Numbered from the stretch's first letter, positions 27,145 through 39,433 are shown. The stretch is DNA of 64,000 bases from Cristatella mucedo (GCA_009760855.2 WPIO01000028.1:1860001-1924000); one strand, 5' to 3'. The notes: generated by a model not told the origin, from the letters alone. Made by a program: numbers and translations.

Positions 27145-27248
27145 TGCTCCGGCTTACTTACAAGGTTTGAGGTCTTAATCTGAGAGTTCAGTTGGTCTGC
27201 CACAACTCGTTGTAAAGTCTTTGATAGGACCGATGAGAGAGAGAGAGA

Positions 27249-27329
<81 letters not shown>

Positions 27330-28474
27330 AAGACCGAAGCTGCTCAAATCCTCTTGGTCTAGCGTTTCTTTCTTGATTAGCGGCCTAACAACAGCCTTTT
27401 TGAAAGGTGCAGGAACATGGCACGAGGCTAAGGACATATTTATTATGTTAATTACGCATGAAAGCAGCAGATCTAAGCATCGTGTACGTAGGGCAGTGGG
27501 AGTAGGATCTAGAGGACTAGTAGTCATCTTTGATTGGAAGACGAATTTCAGGATATGGTCACTCGTGGCCTCTTTGAATGTAGACGTCAAAGCAGTGCAA
27601 GAATTTGATGGATATGAATCTTGCATTGATTTAATTGAGGGGCAGAAGTCCAGATGGGATGCGGAAACCTAAGGAGTGGACTTTCCGACCTTGTCTATCT
27701 TGCTGGCAATAAAGCTGGAGAAGCGATCGGCTAGGTCACCAGGAGGATCATTAGTTAGGAGTTAAAATGGGAGCTGAGAAGAATATGGTAAACATTGGCA
27801 TTTTTGGATTATGCATCTGCGATTCAAAAAATTAATGTGTAAAAGCTAGACTTAGCCTTTGCTAGGATCGACTAGTATGATCTACAATAGCCTGTATGGT
27901 CGACTAGTATGATCTACAATTGTATGCCTGACAGTACACAGTCAATCCTGATCTTTCATGGGCCTTCTCAAGTTTGCGATTAAAAAAACTAGCTAGTGTA
28001 ATGTCTACAATAAACGTAGGCCGTCTGAGCCAGGGTGCATTGTGCTTAGTCAGTGGTGCAAATTTGCCAAGTATGCAAGCAAGTGCCGGGTTACCGAAAC
28101 CCAAAAATGAAGGTAGGTCGGATGGCGAATACAATATTTTGGAGTGAGGGTTATTGAGGTTTCATGATTTTAAGATATTTTTGGATGTGAAGGAAAGCAC
28201 ACGCTGTAGATTGAACGAGATCGGCATATGATCAGATGTTAAATGATTTGGTAATGAAAGGGGATGCTCGCTTACACTTGCTGGATAATATTTGAGTGCG
28301 TGACTCTTGTTGTAAGAAGGTTAGGCACATGAGGCCCAAGAGAAGAGAGTAAATTTGTGAACGAAATTCAGCACATTAGGTGTAAGTTAAGTAGTAAAAT
28401 GAATTTTGAAATCAGTCATAAATAGCAAAGATCGATTTCTTGCACACATAATTGAAACGAGATCAGATAAATCT
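27145..28474 (-). mobile_element. LINE-A copy A7 carrying a (CT)n expansion
   Basis: The minus frame 27012-27626 shows a pre-RT segment (STFKEATSDHILKFVFQSK, LDPTPTALRTRCLDLLLSC), then a long Ser-Leu run, then [20 protein letters not shown]. In other copies the two flanks are separated only by the [10 protein letters not shown] segment. The GA/CT array at 27235-27324 therefore grew inside the coding region from the pyrimidine-rich codons there, and it keeps the reading frame. The remainder (27.63-28.47 kb) is upstream linker and endonuclease-side sequence with damage. Confidence 0.8.
27235..27324. repeat. (GA)n microsatellite inside a LINE reading frame
   Basis: About 44 GA units with one GG interruption near 27251. 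They lie between codons of the LINE-A reverse-transcriptase region and are read as Ser-Leu repeats on the minus strand. Confidence 0.97.
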
Positions 28475-28772
28475 GTAATACATGTAACGTAATGTATCTC
28501 CATCAGAAACTCCACAAAGCCATAAAGACTACGTGGGTGTTACGCAGGAGAGTTTTTTACAGGTCACTCACAGCCTAAGAGGCCTTAAGTACGCATTCAG
28601 TAGGAAAAAAACTTCGTCTCATGCAATAAAGAGCACGTAGAAAGCATAGCAGAGTCAGGAGAGAAATTGAGGTAGTGAGTAGCATGGAAGTAGCAGCTCA
28701 GGTCCGTTGCAAAAGATGAGCCTTAGTTGGTAGCAAGTGAGTAGTCGTCGTTGCTTAAGTATCATTGAAGCG
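28475..28772 (-). mobile_element. LINE-B copy B3, 3' end (split by LINE-A)
   Basis: The (TACAT)n-type end (ATGTAACGTAATGTATCTCC on plus) and the 3' UTR match the copy at 18.2-18.7 kb. The sequence breaks after ATTGAAGCGAGTAC at 28772, where LINE-A copy A8 starts in the opposite orientation. The rest of this LINE-B resumes at about 30973. Confidence 0.85.
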
Positions 28773-30972
28773 AGTACGCAGACATTAAACTAGCCAAGTC
28801 TACTAAACGAAAGCTTGAAAAAGCATACAAAAGATCCGGACTAACTGTCCATCGACAGGCATATGAAGACTACTGTAGGTTGTACCAGTCAATCCTAGCA
28901 AAGGCCAAGTCTAGTTTTTATAAAAACATTGTTGAATCACAGATGCACAATCCAAAAATGCTGATGTTGACAATAAACCATCTCCTCAACCGTTCCCAGA
29001 TTAGCTCCTTACCCGATGATCCTAACGATGATCTAGCCGATCGCTTCTCTCGATTCTTTGTGCAGAAGATAGACAATATCAGGGAATCCATCCCTGCGAT
29101 GATAACCTCCCCACTAGAATGCTGTTCCTCGGTTCCTGGCTGCACCTCAATGTCTGCATTTAAGCAGGTCACTCGTGCTCTAGTCCTAAAGTTCGTATCT
29201 CAATCAAAGAAGACAACAAGTCCTCTGGACCCTATTCCCACTGTCTTGCTCCTACGTTGCATTGATCTGCTGCTGCCATGCATAACTAACATCATTAATA
29301 TGTCATTAGCCTCAGGTCATGTCCAAGCACCTTCAAAAAAGCTGTAGTCAGGCCACTTCTCAAGGAAGCTACACTTGACCAAGAGAACTTGAGCAACTAC
29401 CGCCCAGTTTCCCTTCTACCTTTCCTATCAAAGACACTCGAACGGGTCGTGGCGGACCAGCTAAACTCGTATATCGAAACCTCACACCTTGCTAGTAAGT
29501 TCCAGTCTGGCTTTAGAGCTAATCACTCCACAGAGTCAGCATTGCTTCGGGTATACAACGACCTACTTAGGAATGCAGACATGGGTAGAGTGTCTGCTTG
29601 TTTTGCTCCATCTTTCGGCAGCTTTTGATACCATCGATCACAAAGTTCTTCTAGAGCGCCTCTCATCTCGCCTGGGCATCACTGGCACTGCTCTGCAGTG
29701 GTTCAGGTCCTATCTCAGTGGAAGACTCTAGAGTATTGACGTGAATGGACAAAGATCATCTGAAGTACCTCTGAAATATGGAGTACCTCAGGGCTCAGTG
29801 CTAGGTCCGGTTCTTTTCACGGTTTATACTCTCCCTCTTGCTGATGTGATTGCCAAGCACAATCTAGGCTTTCACTTCTATGCGAATGACACTGAGTTGT
29901 ACCTTTGCTTTGATCCCTCCCAGCCTTCGAGCACCTCAAATTCTCTCAACTCACTAGCTGCATGCATTGATGACATCCGCACATGGATGGCAGCAAATTT
30001 TCTAAAACTTAACGATGATAAAACTAACTTACTAGTTATGGGCAAACCCAGTGTGCTCCAGAGATTGGAAAGGCTGACTCTCAAAATTGGCTCTGCCAGC
30101 ATATCTCCTGTCGAATCAGCTCGGAATCTAGGTGTCATATTCCAAAGCGACCTCTCGTTAGACGACCATATCAGCTCCACAGTCAAATGCGCCTATTTTC
30201 AGGTTCATAACATTGCTAGAATTCGGGCTTGTTTAGATAAAGATACCACGTCCAAGTTAGTTCATGCATTCGTGACATCCCATCTCGACTTCTGCAACTC
30301 ACTGCTTACTGGCCTACCAGCATGTGCGATCAGGCGATTGCAGCTTGTGCAAAACTCTGCAGCTAGGCTTGTCTGTCGTGAGCGTCGCAGTTGCCACATT
30401 ACTCCACTTCTCGCCGACCTGCACTGGCTACCAGTCAAGCAACGGATTGACTTCAAGGTTTTGTCGCTCACTTTTAGGTCCCTCCATTCTATGGCTCCAG
30501 CCTATCTGTCAGATATACTACCCCATCAGGCCAAGCATCGTACCACCTGCTTCTCGGAATCCAACAGTCTAGAAATACCTCGTACAAACCTTAAATCCTT
30601 TGGAGACCGTGCATTTAGTTCATATGCTCCCAAAGCCTGGAACTTCCTCCCGACCTGCGTCAAAACATCCCCTGACCTGACCACATTTAAAAGGAACCTT
30701 AAAAACACACCTATTTAGGACAGCATTTAGTGGGTCCCTGTGATTCGTCTTTGATGTGCTTATGAGTGCTGACACTGTGCATGCTGCCACTAACCACATT
30801 TGCATGCTGACCCTGTGCATGTCACCCCTAACCATATTATTCATTTCGTTTGTTTTTCAAGCATGATTTTACTTACCATTCAATTGCATTTCACTTTACA
30901 GCAAATGTAAAGCGCCTAGAGAGAGATTGAGTTCTATGAGGGCGCTTTATCAAGTGAATTATTATTATTATT
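28773..30972 (+). mobile_element. LINE-A copy A8, best-preserved RT copy
   Basis: About 2.2 kb, inserted in LINE-B. Order: pre-RT linker (28773-29347, with LDPIPTVLLLRCIDLLLPC), RT fingers and palm (29389-29731, with [15 protein letters not shown] and [15 protein letters not shown]), then 29741-30718 with [17 protein letters not shown], thumb and C-terminal region, then 3' UTR, hairpin (30905-30950) and (TTA)n. Damage: frame changes near 29345 and 29610, a TAG replacing the CAG of other copies at about 29731, and the palm box FYANDTELYL with Asn for the first catalytic Asp. The endonuclease is missing by 5' truncation. It would copy itself by target-primed reverse transcription if intact; this copy is dead. 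Confidence 0.93.
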
Positions 30973-33900
30973 ACCAACAGCCTTTAAGCAGAGGAATGGA
31001 ACAGCTAATTTATTGTCCACACAGGACCAGAGGGCACAAAGAGGCTGAAACTGGCTCAACAGTTCAGCTACGTACGAAATTGGCAAGCCGTAGCCGGCCT
31101 TGTGGGTCAGCATAAGAAATCTGCTCTGTATCCGTTTATCAACCGGCGTCCACCGTAGCTCTTTTAGCAAAGGAGACACGTGCTCAAACCTGTGGGACTT
31201 GAAGACAAGCCTTGCAGCCATATCGTAGCCAGCTGAAGTGGCTTAGTTGCTTTCTTTGGTAGTCCAGCTAAAAGGGAACTAAAATAATCAAGCCAAGACA
31301 GAACTAAGGAGCTCGTTAATTTGTTTGCAAGCCACGGAGGAAGACATCTCATAATCCTAGATAGGGATCTAAGTTGATGGGTAACTGTAGGAGCAGTCTT
31401 CTGAATGAAGCTTTTAAAATTTAGGCAGCTGTCAAAACTACCTAAATTTCAAGCAGTTGGTGATAGTCGCACAACAGCATCACCTATTAGAAGAGCAAAG
31501 CCTTTTAATCCAGCCACACGCTTAGGGTTTCCTATGAGCAGCAGTTCGGTTTTATCGTCATTTAGTTTCAAGAAGTTTTCAGACATCCAGGATTGAAGGT
31601 CGGCAAGGCAAACATTCAGTTTATCAGTTGCTGCAGCAAATTCCGACGGTTTGAATGACGAATACAGCTGAGTATCGCCAGAATTAAAGTGATATCCTAT
31701 TCCATGGACATTAATCACTTTTCCCAGAGGTTGAGTATGAATAAAAAACAGCAAAGGTCTGAGGACGTACGCTTGAGGGACTCCGCAGGTGAGTCGTCTC
31801 GTGTGTGAGACCTGACCCGTACACGACACGGATTGAGCAAGATCAGACAAGTACGATTTAAACCACGCCAATGCCTCGCCTGCTAGAACGATCGTTGTTC
31901 TCAATCGTTCAAGTAGAACATCGCGATCAATAATGTCGAAGGCAGCTGATAGATCTAGCAGACCTATGGAAGTGACATTTCCATCATCATTGCTACGTAG
32001 AATGTCATTATTAACACAGTGGAGATCAATTTCAGGGGAGTGCTTCTTCTTGAACATTGATTGCAATTTTTCTGACATTTCATGGCTTTCAAAATGTGCA
32101 ACCAGCTGCTTAGCAACAATATTTTTCAAGAATATTTGACAAAAAGGAAGAAGAAAAACTAGGGTGTAGTTTGCACGGATCTCTGCATCTCATCCAGGCT
32201 TTTTAAGTATGGGTCTAACACTGGCCGATTTGAAGGACTTGGGTACGAACCCTTTCATCAAATGAGTATTACAAATCTCGGTTATGGCAGTTCTAAGCTG
32301 GTCTGCCAGTGAAGACCACATAAATGATTTTGTGGGGTCGTCAGGAGACGAGCTCTTTTTTTTAGACCTTATTAAGGTAGCCACATCCCATGCAGAAACC
32401 ACGGAAAACCTTTCAAGGAAGGTCACAGGCTGTACTTCCACAATTGCTTTACTCGGAGGGGGCTTTTGGAGGCACGAATGTGCACAACTGTTTCAGTAGA
32501 AAAGGCTGAAAACATTTCGGCTGAGCCATTGATATCTGGGGAGTCAGACCTCTCAATATTGGCCGGTAAATAGTTTGCTGTCTTATAAATCTATTTAGGG
32601 TCAAACTGGCAGAAATTTAGTTTTTGAGTGAAAAAAGCCCTGGATTTATTAAGCTTCCGGATGTAAAATCAAAGAAAGTCTTTGAAATTGACTAGATCTG
32701 CATCGGACCCCTATTTCTTAAAAAGAGTTTAAAGCTTGTTCTTAAAGCGGCGCATCTTTTGAAGTTATTTTTGTAAATTGACAGGAATCTCTACGACTAT
32801 GTACACTGTTAGAATGAATGGGATCATACTTGTCAAGACCACTTTTGAGTGTCATGTTCACTGCATCAGTAAGGGTATCAATGCTGTCAATCAAATATAG
32901 ATGCAGATCAAGAAGACCTGCACCACAAACGGATTTCAAAAATTTGTCTATGTCAATGCTTTTCAAGTTCCATCGCTTGACAAGTTCGACATTACCCTGT
33001 ACATACAAGGAGCAGGAACAGTAAACGAGACCAACCGATGATCCGAGAGGGTCAGCAGGCACACCAAAAGGTCAGGGGAGAAGACATCCTCAGGGATCGC
33101 GAGATCTAGGAAATGACCAACGACGTGGGTGGTATGATTAGCGTGTTAGACCAAACCAAAATTCTCCGGAAGGTCAAGAAATGAGTTGACCTGGCCGGTT
33201 CTTGGGTTGTCAACGTGAATATTGAACTCTCCAGCAATCAGTAGCGGCCTTTAAAACACAATATTTTAGCGAGGAAATCTGAAAACTCCTCTATGAACAA
33301 GTTTGGACAGCCAGGAGGAGGTTGGTATATCACATCAGTGGGAGGCATTGTCTTTGATGAGGACCTGATTGCAACTAATTAAAACGATTCCCCATGTGAA
33401 AAATTCACATCTTTTAGCCAAAAGATTCATGAACAACAATTGCAACCCGCCACCAACCTTGTCACAACGCATGGACTGATAGAATGAGAACACGGCTGCA
33501 GTGGTCTCAGATATACAGCCTCCCTGAACAAGGCGTCATCCAAATTTCAGTAAACAGAAATGCATCTAGCTTTTCCTGGACTACCTGATCTCGGATAATT
33601 AGCCCCTTTTTTTAGCGAGCAGACATTTAGTAGGCGGAATTCAAGAGGCTGTCGAACAACTGTGCCAGACCTATGAAGTGGCTTGTATTCACGTCGGAGT
33701 GTATCCGGCCGGCAGAAAGGTAGACTTAGTATCTGTTGAGCGATATATTACTGACACGATCGGCAGCTTGATTTCGGGGCACATAAAACAAGATATTTGA
33801 AAGAATGCTTCGAGGGCGACTAAAAAACGGTTTGTAATTGGTGTAAGAACGGGTGATAATGGCGACTGTTTACACAAATGTACCTGCCCTCAAGGGGGAG

Positions 33901-34050
33901 GACTGCGCTTGGTCCACTGCCCTTATAACACAGAAACTCGGCTATCCCTAAAGTAATGTGGCGTGTACATTGCCCCACGTTTCCTACAATATTGTTTTCA
34001 CATTTCACAGACGGCGAATTGACGGCGATCAGACGGCTCCCCTTTGGCAC
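30973..34050 (-). mobile_element. LINE-B copy B3, main body: RT and endonuclease
   Basis: The longest LINE-B in the window. From low to high coordinates on the minus strand: C-terminal region (30974-31400), RT (31449-32129, with LLDLSAAFDIIDRDVLLERL and WMSENFLKLNDDKTELLLIG), N-terminal RT segment (32190-32441, SSSPDDPTKSFMWSSL), linker (32742-33062), endonuclease (about 33.1-33.9 kb, with a VIYQPPPG-like block near 33320). The GVPQGS motif reads GVPQAYVLRP and the palm box FNSGDTQLY, so catalytic residues are lost. The 5' limit near 34050 is approximate. Confidence 0.85.
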
Positions 34051-35498
34051 GTTCCCTCAGGCTTCGATGTGTGCAAACACGAATATACCTATGATCAGTT
34101 TCTGTCTCCATCGAGACGTGCATTCTCAGGATAAAATATTGTCTATAATATTCCTCCGCGCATTGGTAGTCCTAATTCAGGCATGAGCAGAATCCCAGGG
34201 ATGCCCCATCGGAAAGCTGATGCATCGTGTTGCCAGTAGCAACGAATCCACCCTGATGATATCACCTTTCTCCTATGTTATAAATTATAATTTATCGCAA
34301 AGCTCTTTTTATGAATTTAAATATATTTATTATCACTTTACTTTTTTAGTTTTGCTCCTTAAAAAGATCTGTTAGGAAGTTGTAAAGCTACGCCCAGACT
34401 ATCTTTAGATTTCCTGTAGTATGACCTCCTCCCCCTCCTGCTGCATGGCGCAGGACTTGGCTACCATAGCTTGGAAGTCCTAGCGGCAGCTCGAAATCGG
34501 AATGGCTTGCGGTGAAAAAAAGATGGGAAGTCTTGAACTGGCGTTTTTCATTGAGCTAAAAGTCAACCCGGAGCTCAGACACCTCTGGAATTCGATGGTC
34601 GGCAATAAGCTAAATCCGGAGGAACCATGGACAATTGTACATGCAGTAGGTGAAAGACAGGCCAGCGCGAACTTTCATTAGTCTTGTGTGTCCTCGAGAT
34701 CAAGCTTAAATTTGCACACAGAGCTAGATTCACTAAGCTTGTGTGAAAATCCAAGTTTTGAATAAGCACAAAACGTTGTAATTTCTAGGAACGCTTTCAG
34801 AGGGGGCTAAGATCGCTGGAGTATCGGTATACCCAAACGGGATATTGGACGCACCCTATAATTGATAAGGCGATTGAGAATAAGAACTTAACGGAGAAGT
34901 ACACCTTCGAGAAAGAAGGTAAGGCAATTAGGCCTTCGGTTGCTGTGTACGTGCAGGCTTCGGTATTATGCCGTCGGACAAGCATTTGCAAACCTCAATT
35001 ATCTAATTAGATGTTGTTGGCTGTTCACTGCCTACTCATTCGACTATCCGCATTCAGCCTCTGAATCAAGCAGCTTGTTCTAGGGGCGCTGCTGCACTGG
35101 TATTTAAACGTCAACCACTTCACTGTCCTTGCTCTGGACGATCTTGCCGGTTATGGGACACCAGTGAACCTCCCAAGAGAAGTATGTGGCCTGGCATTTC
35201 GTAGCATTATCCGGTGTGAGCCCTAGCAGTTTTTGTTCTGTAGAGAAGTTGGGCCTTCGCTGGTTCGCTTTCTGGTCATCTTGTGAAGTGGCCAATCTTT
35301 TCTCAGCCACTTCTACACAATTGTGCTGTGCTTATTACAAAACGACTTGCCAGTACGTGAGCCTAATTTTGTCAGCCTACTTTCTGTTAAGGAACATTTT
35401 TGCTTTAGCAGGCTAGCCCAAGGGTGATATTTTCTGCTTGGACATGCTCGATAGCTTGCATGACACTAACCGTTGGGTACTGATTTTCTAACAGTCAG
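34050..35498. other. no recognisable feature
   Basis: The stretch holds no repeat family I can identify and no exon. It may belong to the upstream intron of the LRR gene at 37.0 kb or be LINE-B 5' UTR at its left edge. Confidence 0.35.
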
Positions 35499-35500
35499 TT

Positions 35501-36895
35501 AATAATAATAATGCACTTGATAAAGCGCCCTCAGAGAATTCAATCTCTTTCTAGGCGCTTTACATTTGTTGCAAAGTGAAATGCGATTAAATGGTTAGTA
35601 ATATCATGCTTGATAAACATGAATAATATGGTTAGGGGTGACATGCACAGGGTCAGCATGCAAATGTGGTTAGTGGCAGCATGGACAGTGTCAGCACGCA
35701 AAAGCACACGAAGGACGAATCACAGGGACCCACTAAATGCTGTCCTTAATAGGTGTGTTTTTTAGTTCTTTTTAAATGTGGTCAAGTCAGGGAATGTTCT
35801 GATGCAGGTCGGGAGGGAGTTCCAGGCTTTGGTAGCCTATGAACTAAATGCAGGGTCTCCAAACGATTTGAGGTTTGTACGAGGTGTTGGTAAACTGTTG
35901 GATTCTGAAAAGCAGGTGATACGATGCTTGGCCTGATGGGGGAGTATATCTGAGAGATAGGCTGGAGCCAAAGAATGAAGGGACCTAAAAGTGAGCGACA
36001 AAACCTCGAAGTCAATCCGTAGCTTGACTGGTAGCCAGTGCAGGTCGGCGAGAAGTGGTGTGATGTGGCAACTGTGACCCTCACGACAGACAAGCCTAGC
36101 TGCTGAGTTTTGCACCGTCTGTAATCGCCTGATTGCACATGCCTGTAGGCCATCAAGCAGTGAGTTACAGAAATCAAGACGGGATGTTACAAATGCATGG
36201 ACCAACTTAGACGTGGTATCCTTATCTAAACTAGCCCGAATTTTAGCAATGTCATGTAGCTGAGAGTAGGCAGACTTGACTGTGGAGCTGATATGGTCGT
36301 CTAACGAGAGGTCACTTTAGAACATGACACCTAAATTTCGAGCTGATTCAGCAGGAGATATGCTGGCAGAGCCAATTTTGAGCGTCAGCCTTTCCAATAT
36401 CTGAATCACACTTGGTTTGCCAATAACTACTAAGTTAGTTTTATCATCGTTTGCTGCCATCCATGTGCAGATGTCATGAATACATGCAGCAAGTGAGTTG
36501 AGAGAAATTGAGGTGCTCGAAGGCTGGGAGGGATCAAAGTAAAGGTACAACTGAATGTCATCCGCATAGAAGTGAAAGCCTAGATTGTGCTTGGCAGTCA
36601 CGTCAGCAAGAGAGAGAGAGTATAGACCGTGAAAAGAACCGGACCTAGCACTGAGCCCTGAGGTACTCCATATTTCAAAGGTACTTCAGATGATCTTCGT
36701 CCATTCACGTTAATGCTATGGAGTCTCCCACTGAGATAGGACCTGAACCATTGCAGAGCAGTGCCAGTGATGCACAGGTGAGATGAGAGGCCCATCTAGA
36801 AGCAGGTTGTTATCGATAGTATCAAAAGCTGCCGAAAGATCGAGTAAAACAAGTAGAGGAACTCTACCTACGACTGCATTCGTAAAGAGCTTGTG
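35501..36895 (-). mobile_element. LINE-A copy A9, upstream of the LRR exon
   Basis: It ends at 35501 in AATAATAATAATGCACTTGA (tail reversed). Minus-strand segments show the C-terminal region (35837-36205), the palm box FYADDIQLYL with both aspartates kept (36317-36601) and [17 protein letters not shown] with [19 protein letters not shown] (36598-36795). A short deletion removed the FLKL part after WMAAN. It stops about 150 bp before the LRR exon, in what must be that gene's intron, antisense to the gene. Confidence 0.88.
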
Positions 36896-37041
36896 TAGGG
36901 ATGAAGTTCCCTTAGGCCACTATAAAAACGAACTTGTTATAATTGCTAGATTAACCAGATTCGATGGCTGTCATAACCCCTAGCAAACCTACCCGTGGCT
37001 TGAGTGACTAAAATTGAGGATACTGTCCTTTCTACCTGTAG

Positions 37042-38175
37042 ATATTCAAGCTGTCCACTGTCGAGTGCCTGTCGCTGCGTAACAACTGTCTACGTAGCCT
37101 GCCAGCCGACGTTGGCCGTTTGCGGTCGCTGAAAAAGCTGGTCCTCACCGGGAATAAGTTGTGCAGCGACATTCCTGCCCTGCCGTTCACACTGACTTTC
37201 TGCAGCCAGCTAGAGACTCTGCATCTCGATAGCAACTCTCTGGAAGCCGTGCCGGGCATCGTGACTCAGCTGCCCTCGCTAGCCACTCTGTACCGGCACG
37301 ACAACGAGAATTACTTTCGAACCACTTTCATGTGGTACGGCCTGGAGAAAAAGGAGCGAGTGCACCCTGCCCGCATGCATCCGCCCTGGAGGCTTCCTGT
37401 CGGCATCGAGGCGCCGCAGCTGCATCTTGATTTGCCTGCTGAGTACGAGACCGAAGGGGGCGGCTTGCCAGCACCAGTGGCCGGAGGAGCTGGAGGAGGC
37501 GCGGCCACTGCCGAGTGGCATCCACGTTTGCGGCAGCCAGCGCAGCTGAGGTATTTGGCTGCTCGGGCCATGGTGCAGAGCAAGCTAAACTTTTTCGAGC
37601 TTCCAGCGCTGTCGCCGGCAGCTCAAGACTACGTCGCCTCAGTCTATCACACGTTCCATGTGTGCGAGAACTGCAACACAGCCTTGACTCGCTTATGCCA
37701 AGGTGAGCAGCAGCAGTGGTGCGAGCTATTTGTTCGGCCGCTCGGTCTTACCGAATGTGCTTGCGTTTAATGAGCTTCTCACAGATCCTCGTCTTGCTTG
37801 GCTATGTTGTTACCAACGCACAGCACTGCCAGCGCTGTGCGTTGGCAGTGCTGTGCAGGTGATGCAGCACAAGGTGCTGGCCACCCATCGACCAGCTAGC
37901 TGCTCTATGCGCTCTGCGCTCCGTCTGTACTTTGTCCTGTACTCTGTGATGTCATCACTGAGCTCAATCATCTGAATCGGTTTAATCAGCCACTCTTGAC
38001 TATACTTCTTAAGGATAGCTCCTTACATTATCTGATCGAGAGCACTGGAGTTAGGGGAGGAGAGACCTCAGCTCGTGTGCTCTGTTTCTAGATATGTGCA
38101 GGCCTGCACCGTGTGGCTGTGTGCATGTGCACGCTCCGTGTGTCTATGTGTGGGCATACTCCCACGTGTGTATGG

Positions 38176-38238
<63 letters not shown>

Positions 38239-39148
38239 TGTGTGAGCTCGCGTGCATGCGAGCAGGGGGCGTGCCAGTATAAAATATGAAGAACCTCGAG
38301 GCCCATTAAGCTCGCAGAGAAAGGCAGCCAAATGCTTTCACGGGGCAGCGATTTGGAAAACTAGATTCGACTTGACTATTGTAGAGGGTGGGATGTTCGT
38401 TGGCGTTTGAACCGCGATGTGTGTTCTCTACTTTTCAAGCTCAGCTTTGCTTGGACGTTGAGGGTTGATTGGACGTTGAGCTGGCATCCATCATCACCTT
38501 CAGCTGCCAGCGTCAGTGCTTGCTAATACTTGCATGGTATGGCCCAGGAGTCAGTCCCGTGTATGCACGTAACCTGTAGGCGAAAGATGGACGCCCCGAC
38601 GTTTGTGGAAGGGGAATCACTGTTCAGAGGAGAATTGCTTGGCAGTTGTCCATAAGAGGCGGAATCCTTTTAAAATCTGATAATTTCAGTAGCAGCCGAA
38701 TCTTGACTGAAGCAGCTTATTTCTCAGTTGGCTCTCGAATGCCAGCCTCCGAGTACAGCAACCCTCACCGGATCTCTGTTCATGCAAGGCAGCCTCTTTG
38801 GGGTTTGCATGAAGGAGTCGTTGTCGGCCAGCAAGAGGTGTATGCTCATTTCGTGTTGTTAGCATCGTGCAGTCTCCGCTGCACCAGTCCTGCCGTTGTT
38901 GCTAGCTTTGTCTCTCTCTGTCTCGTTCTATATCTTTATATCTATCTACATCTACTTGCAGGGTATTACACGTTCGCATTCCGAAGCCTCTTCCTCGGAA
39001 ACACGTGCGTACCATTCCAGCACTGGTCATGCAGCGAGCCGTGTGCTCGGGCGATCGAGCGATCGACGCGAGCCAACGAGATGCGCGACCCTGACGTGCA
39101 CTACCGCTACTATGACTCACCAGGGGAGGCCACGGAGGCGGCATTGAC

Positions 39149-39189
<41 letters not shown>

Positions 39190-39278
39190 CGTCACAGCGC
39201 CCCCTGGCGGGTCTGATGAATGGCCTCTCACTGTCGAGGCGAGAAGCGGTTCACTACCATAAGTGCTCTATCTTGTAG
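37042..39278 (+). CDS. LRRC58-like leucine-rich-repeat protein, last two coding exons
   Basis: Exon 37042-37702 follows CTACCTGTAG, whose TAG is an in-frame stop, so it must be spliced. It ends CCAAG before GTGAGC in phase 1. Exon 38962-39278 follows TCTACTTGCAG and completes a Gly codon in frame, ending at TAG. Together they give 325 residues. Visible order: three LRR units (VECLSLRNNCLRSLP, LKKLVLTGNKL, LETLHLDSNSLEAVP), the block LYRHDNENYFRTTF, a Gly/Ala-rich insert, LRYLAARAM, a Cys motif CENC, and VPFQHWSCSEPC. The last blocks parallel the LRRC58 C-terminus (also seen in LRRC28), possibly metal-binding. LRRC58 has been described as a substrate receptor of cullin-RING ligases; I infer nothing beyond the family. 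Then 12 Gln from (CAG)n. Upstream exons are not found; LINE-A A9 lies in the intron. Confidence 0.8.
37813..37856. other. overlapping inverted repeats, possible alternative hairpins
   Basis: CCAACGCACAGC (37813-37824) pairs perfectly with GCTGTGCGTTGG (37834-37845). GCACAGCACTGCCA (37818-37831) pairs perfectly with TGGCAGTGCTGTGC (37843-37856). The two hairpins overlap, so an RNA could form one or the other. It lies 110 bases downstream of the splice donor. Confidence 0.85.
38177..38244. repeat. (GT)n microsatellite
   Basis: About 30 GT units with one TC interruption, inside the intron of the LRRC58-like gene. Cys-Val and Thr-His frames across it are artefacts. Confidence 0.97.
39150..39185 (+). 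repeat. (CAG)12 in coding sequence
   Basis: Twelve perfect CAG codons in frame in the last exon of the LRRC58-like gene encode a polyglutamine run shortly before the C-terminus. A perfect tract of one codon suggests recent slippage and probable length variation between individuals. Confidence 0.95.
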
Positions 39279-39426
39279 CTGGCACAGCCTCCGGCGATTT
39301 TTTGGCATTCATTTTCGCGTGCCACTTGCTGCCGGCCTCAGCAGAGGCTGCGCCAGCAACATTCCGAGCCAGGCTAGAGTGGGCAAGTGCAGCGATCTGG
39401 CCGTCAGCATATCCGGGGCCCCTAAA

Positions 39427-39433
39427 CCTCCTC

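Larger units (their letters stand above)
37703..38961 (+). other. intron of the LRRC58-like gene
   Basis: Bounded by AAG|GTGAGC and TTGCAG|GG, phase 1. It contains paired inverted repeats at 37813-37856 and a (GT)n tract at 38177-38244. An open frame (38646 onward) runs through its last 315 bases into the exon, so retention of that part would not stop translation from a start within it. Confidence 0.75.

Noticed and set aside
38068-38331. Thr-His or Cys-Val repeat frames
   Set aside because: Read-through of the intronic (GT)n tract.
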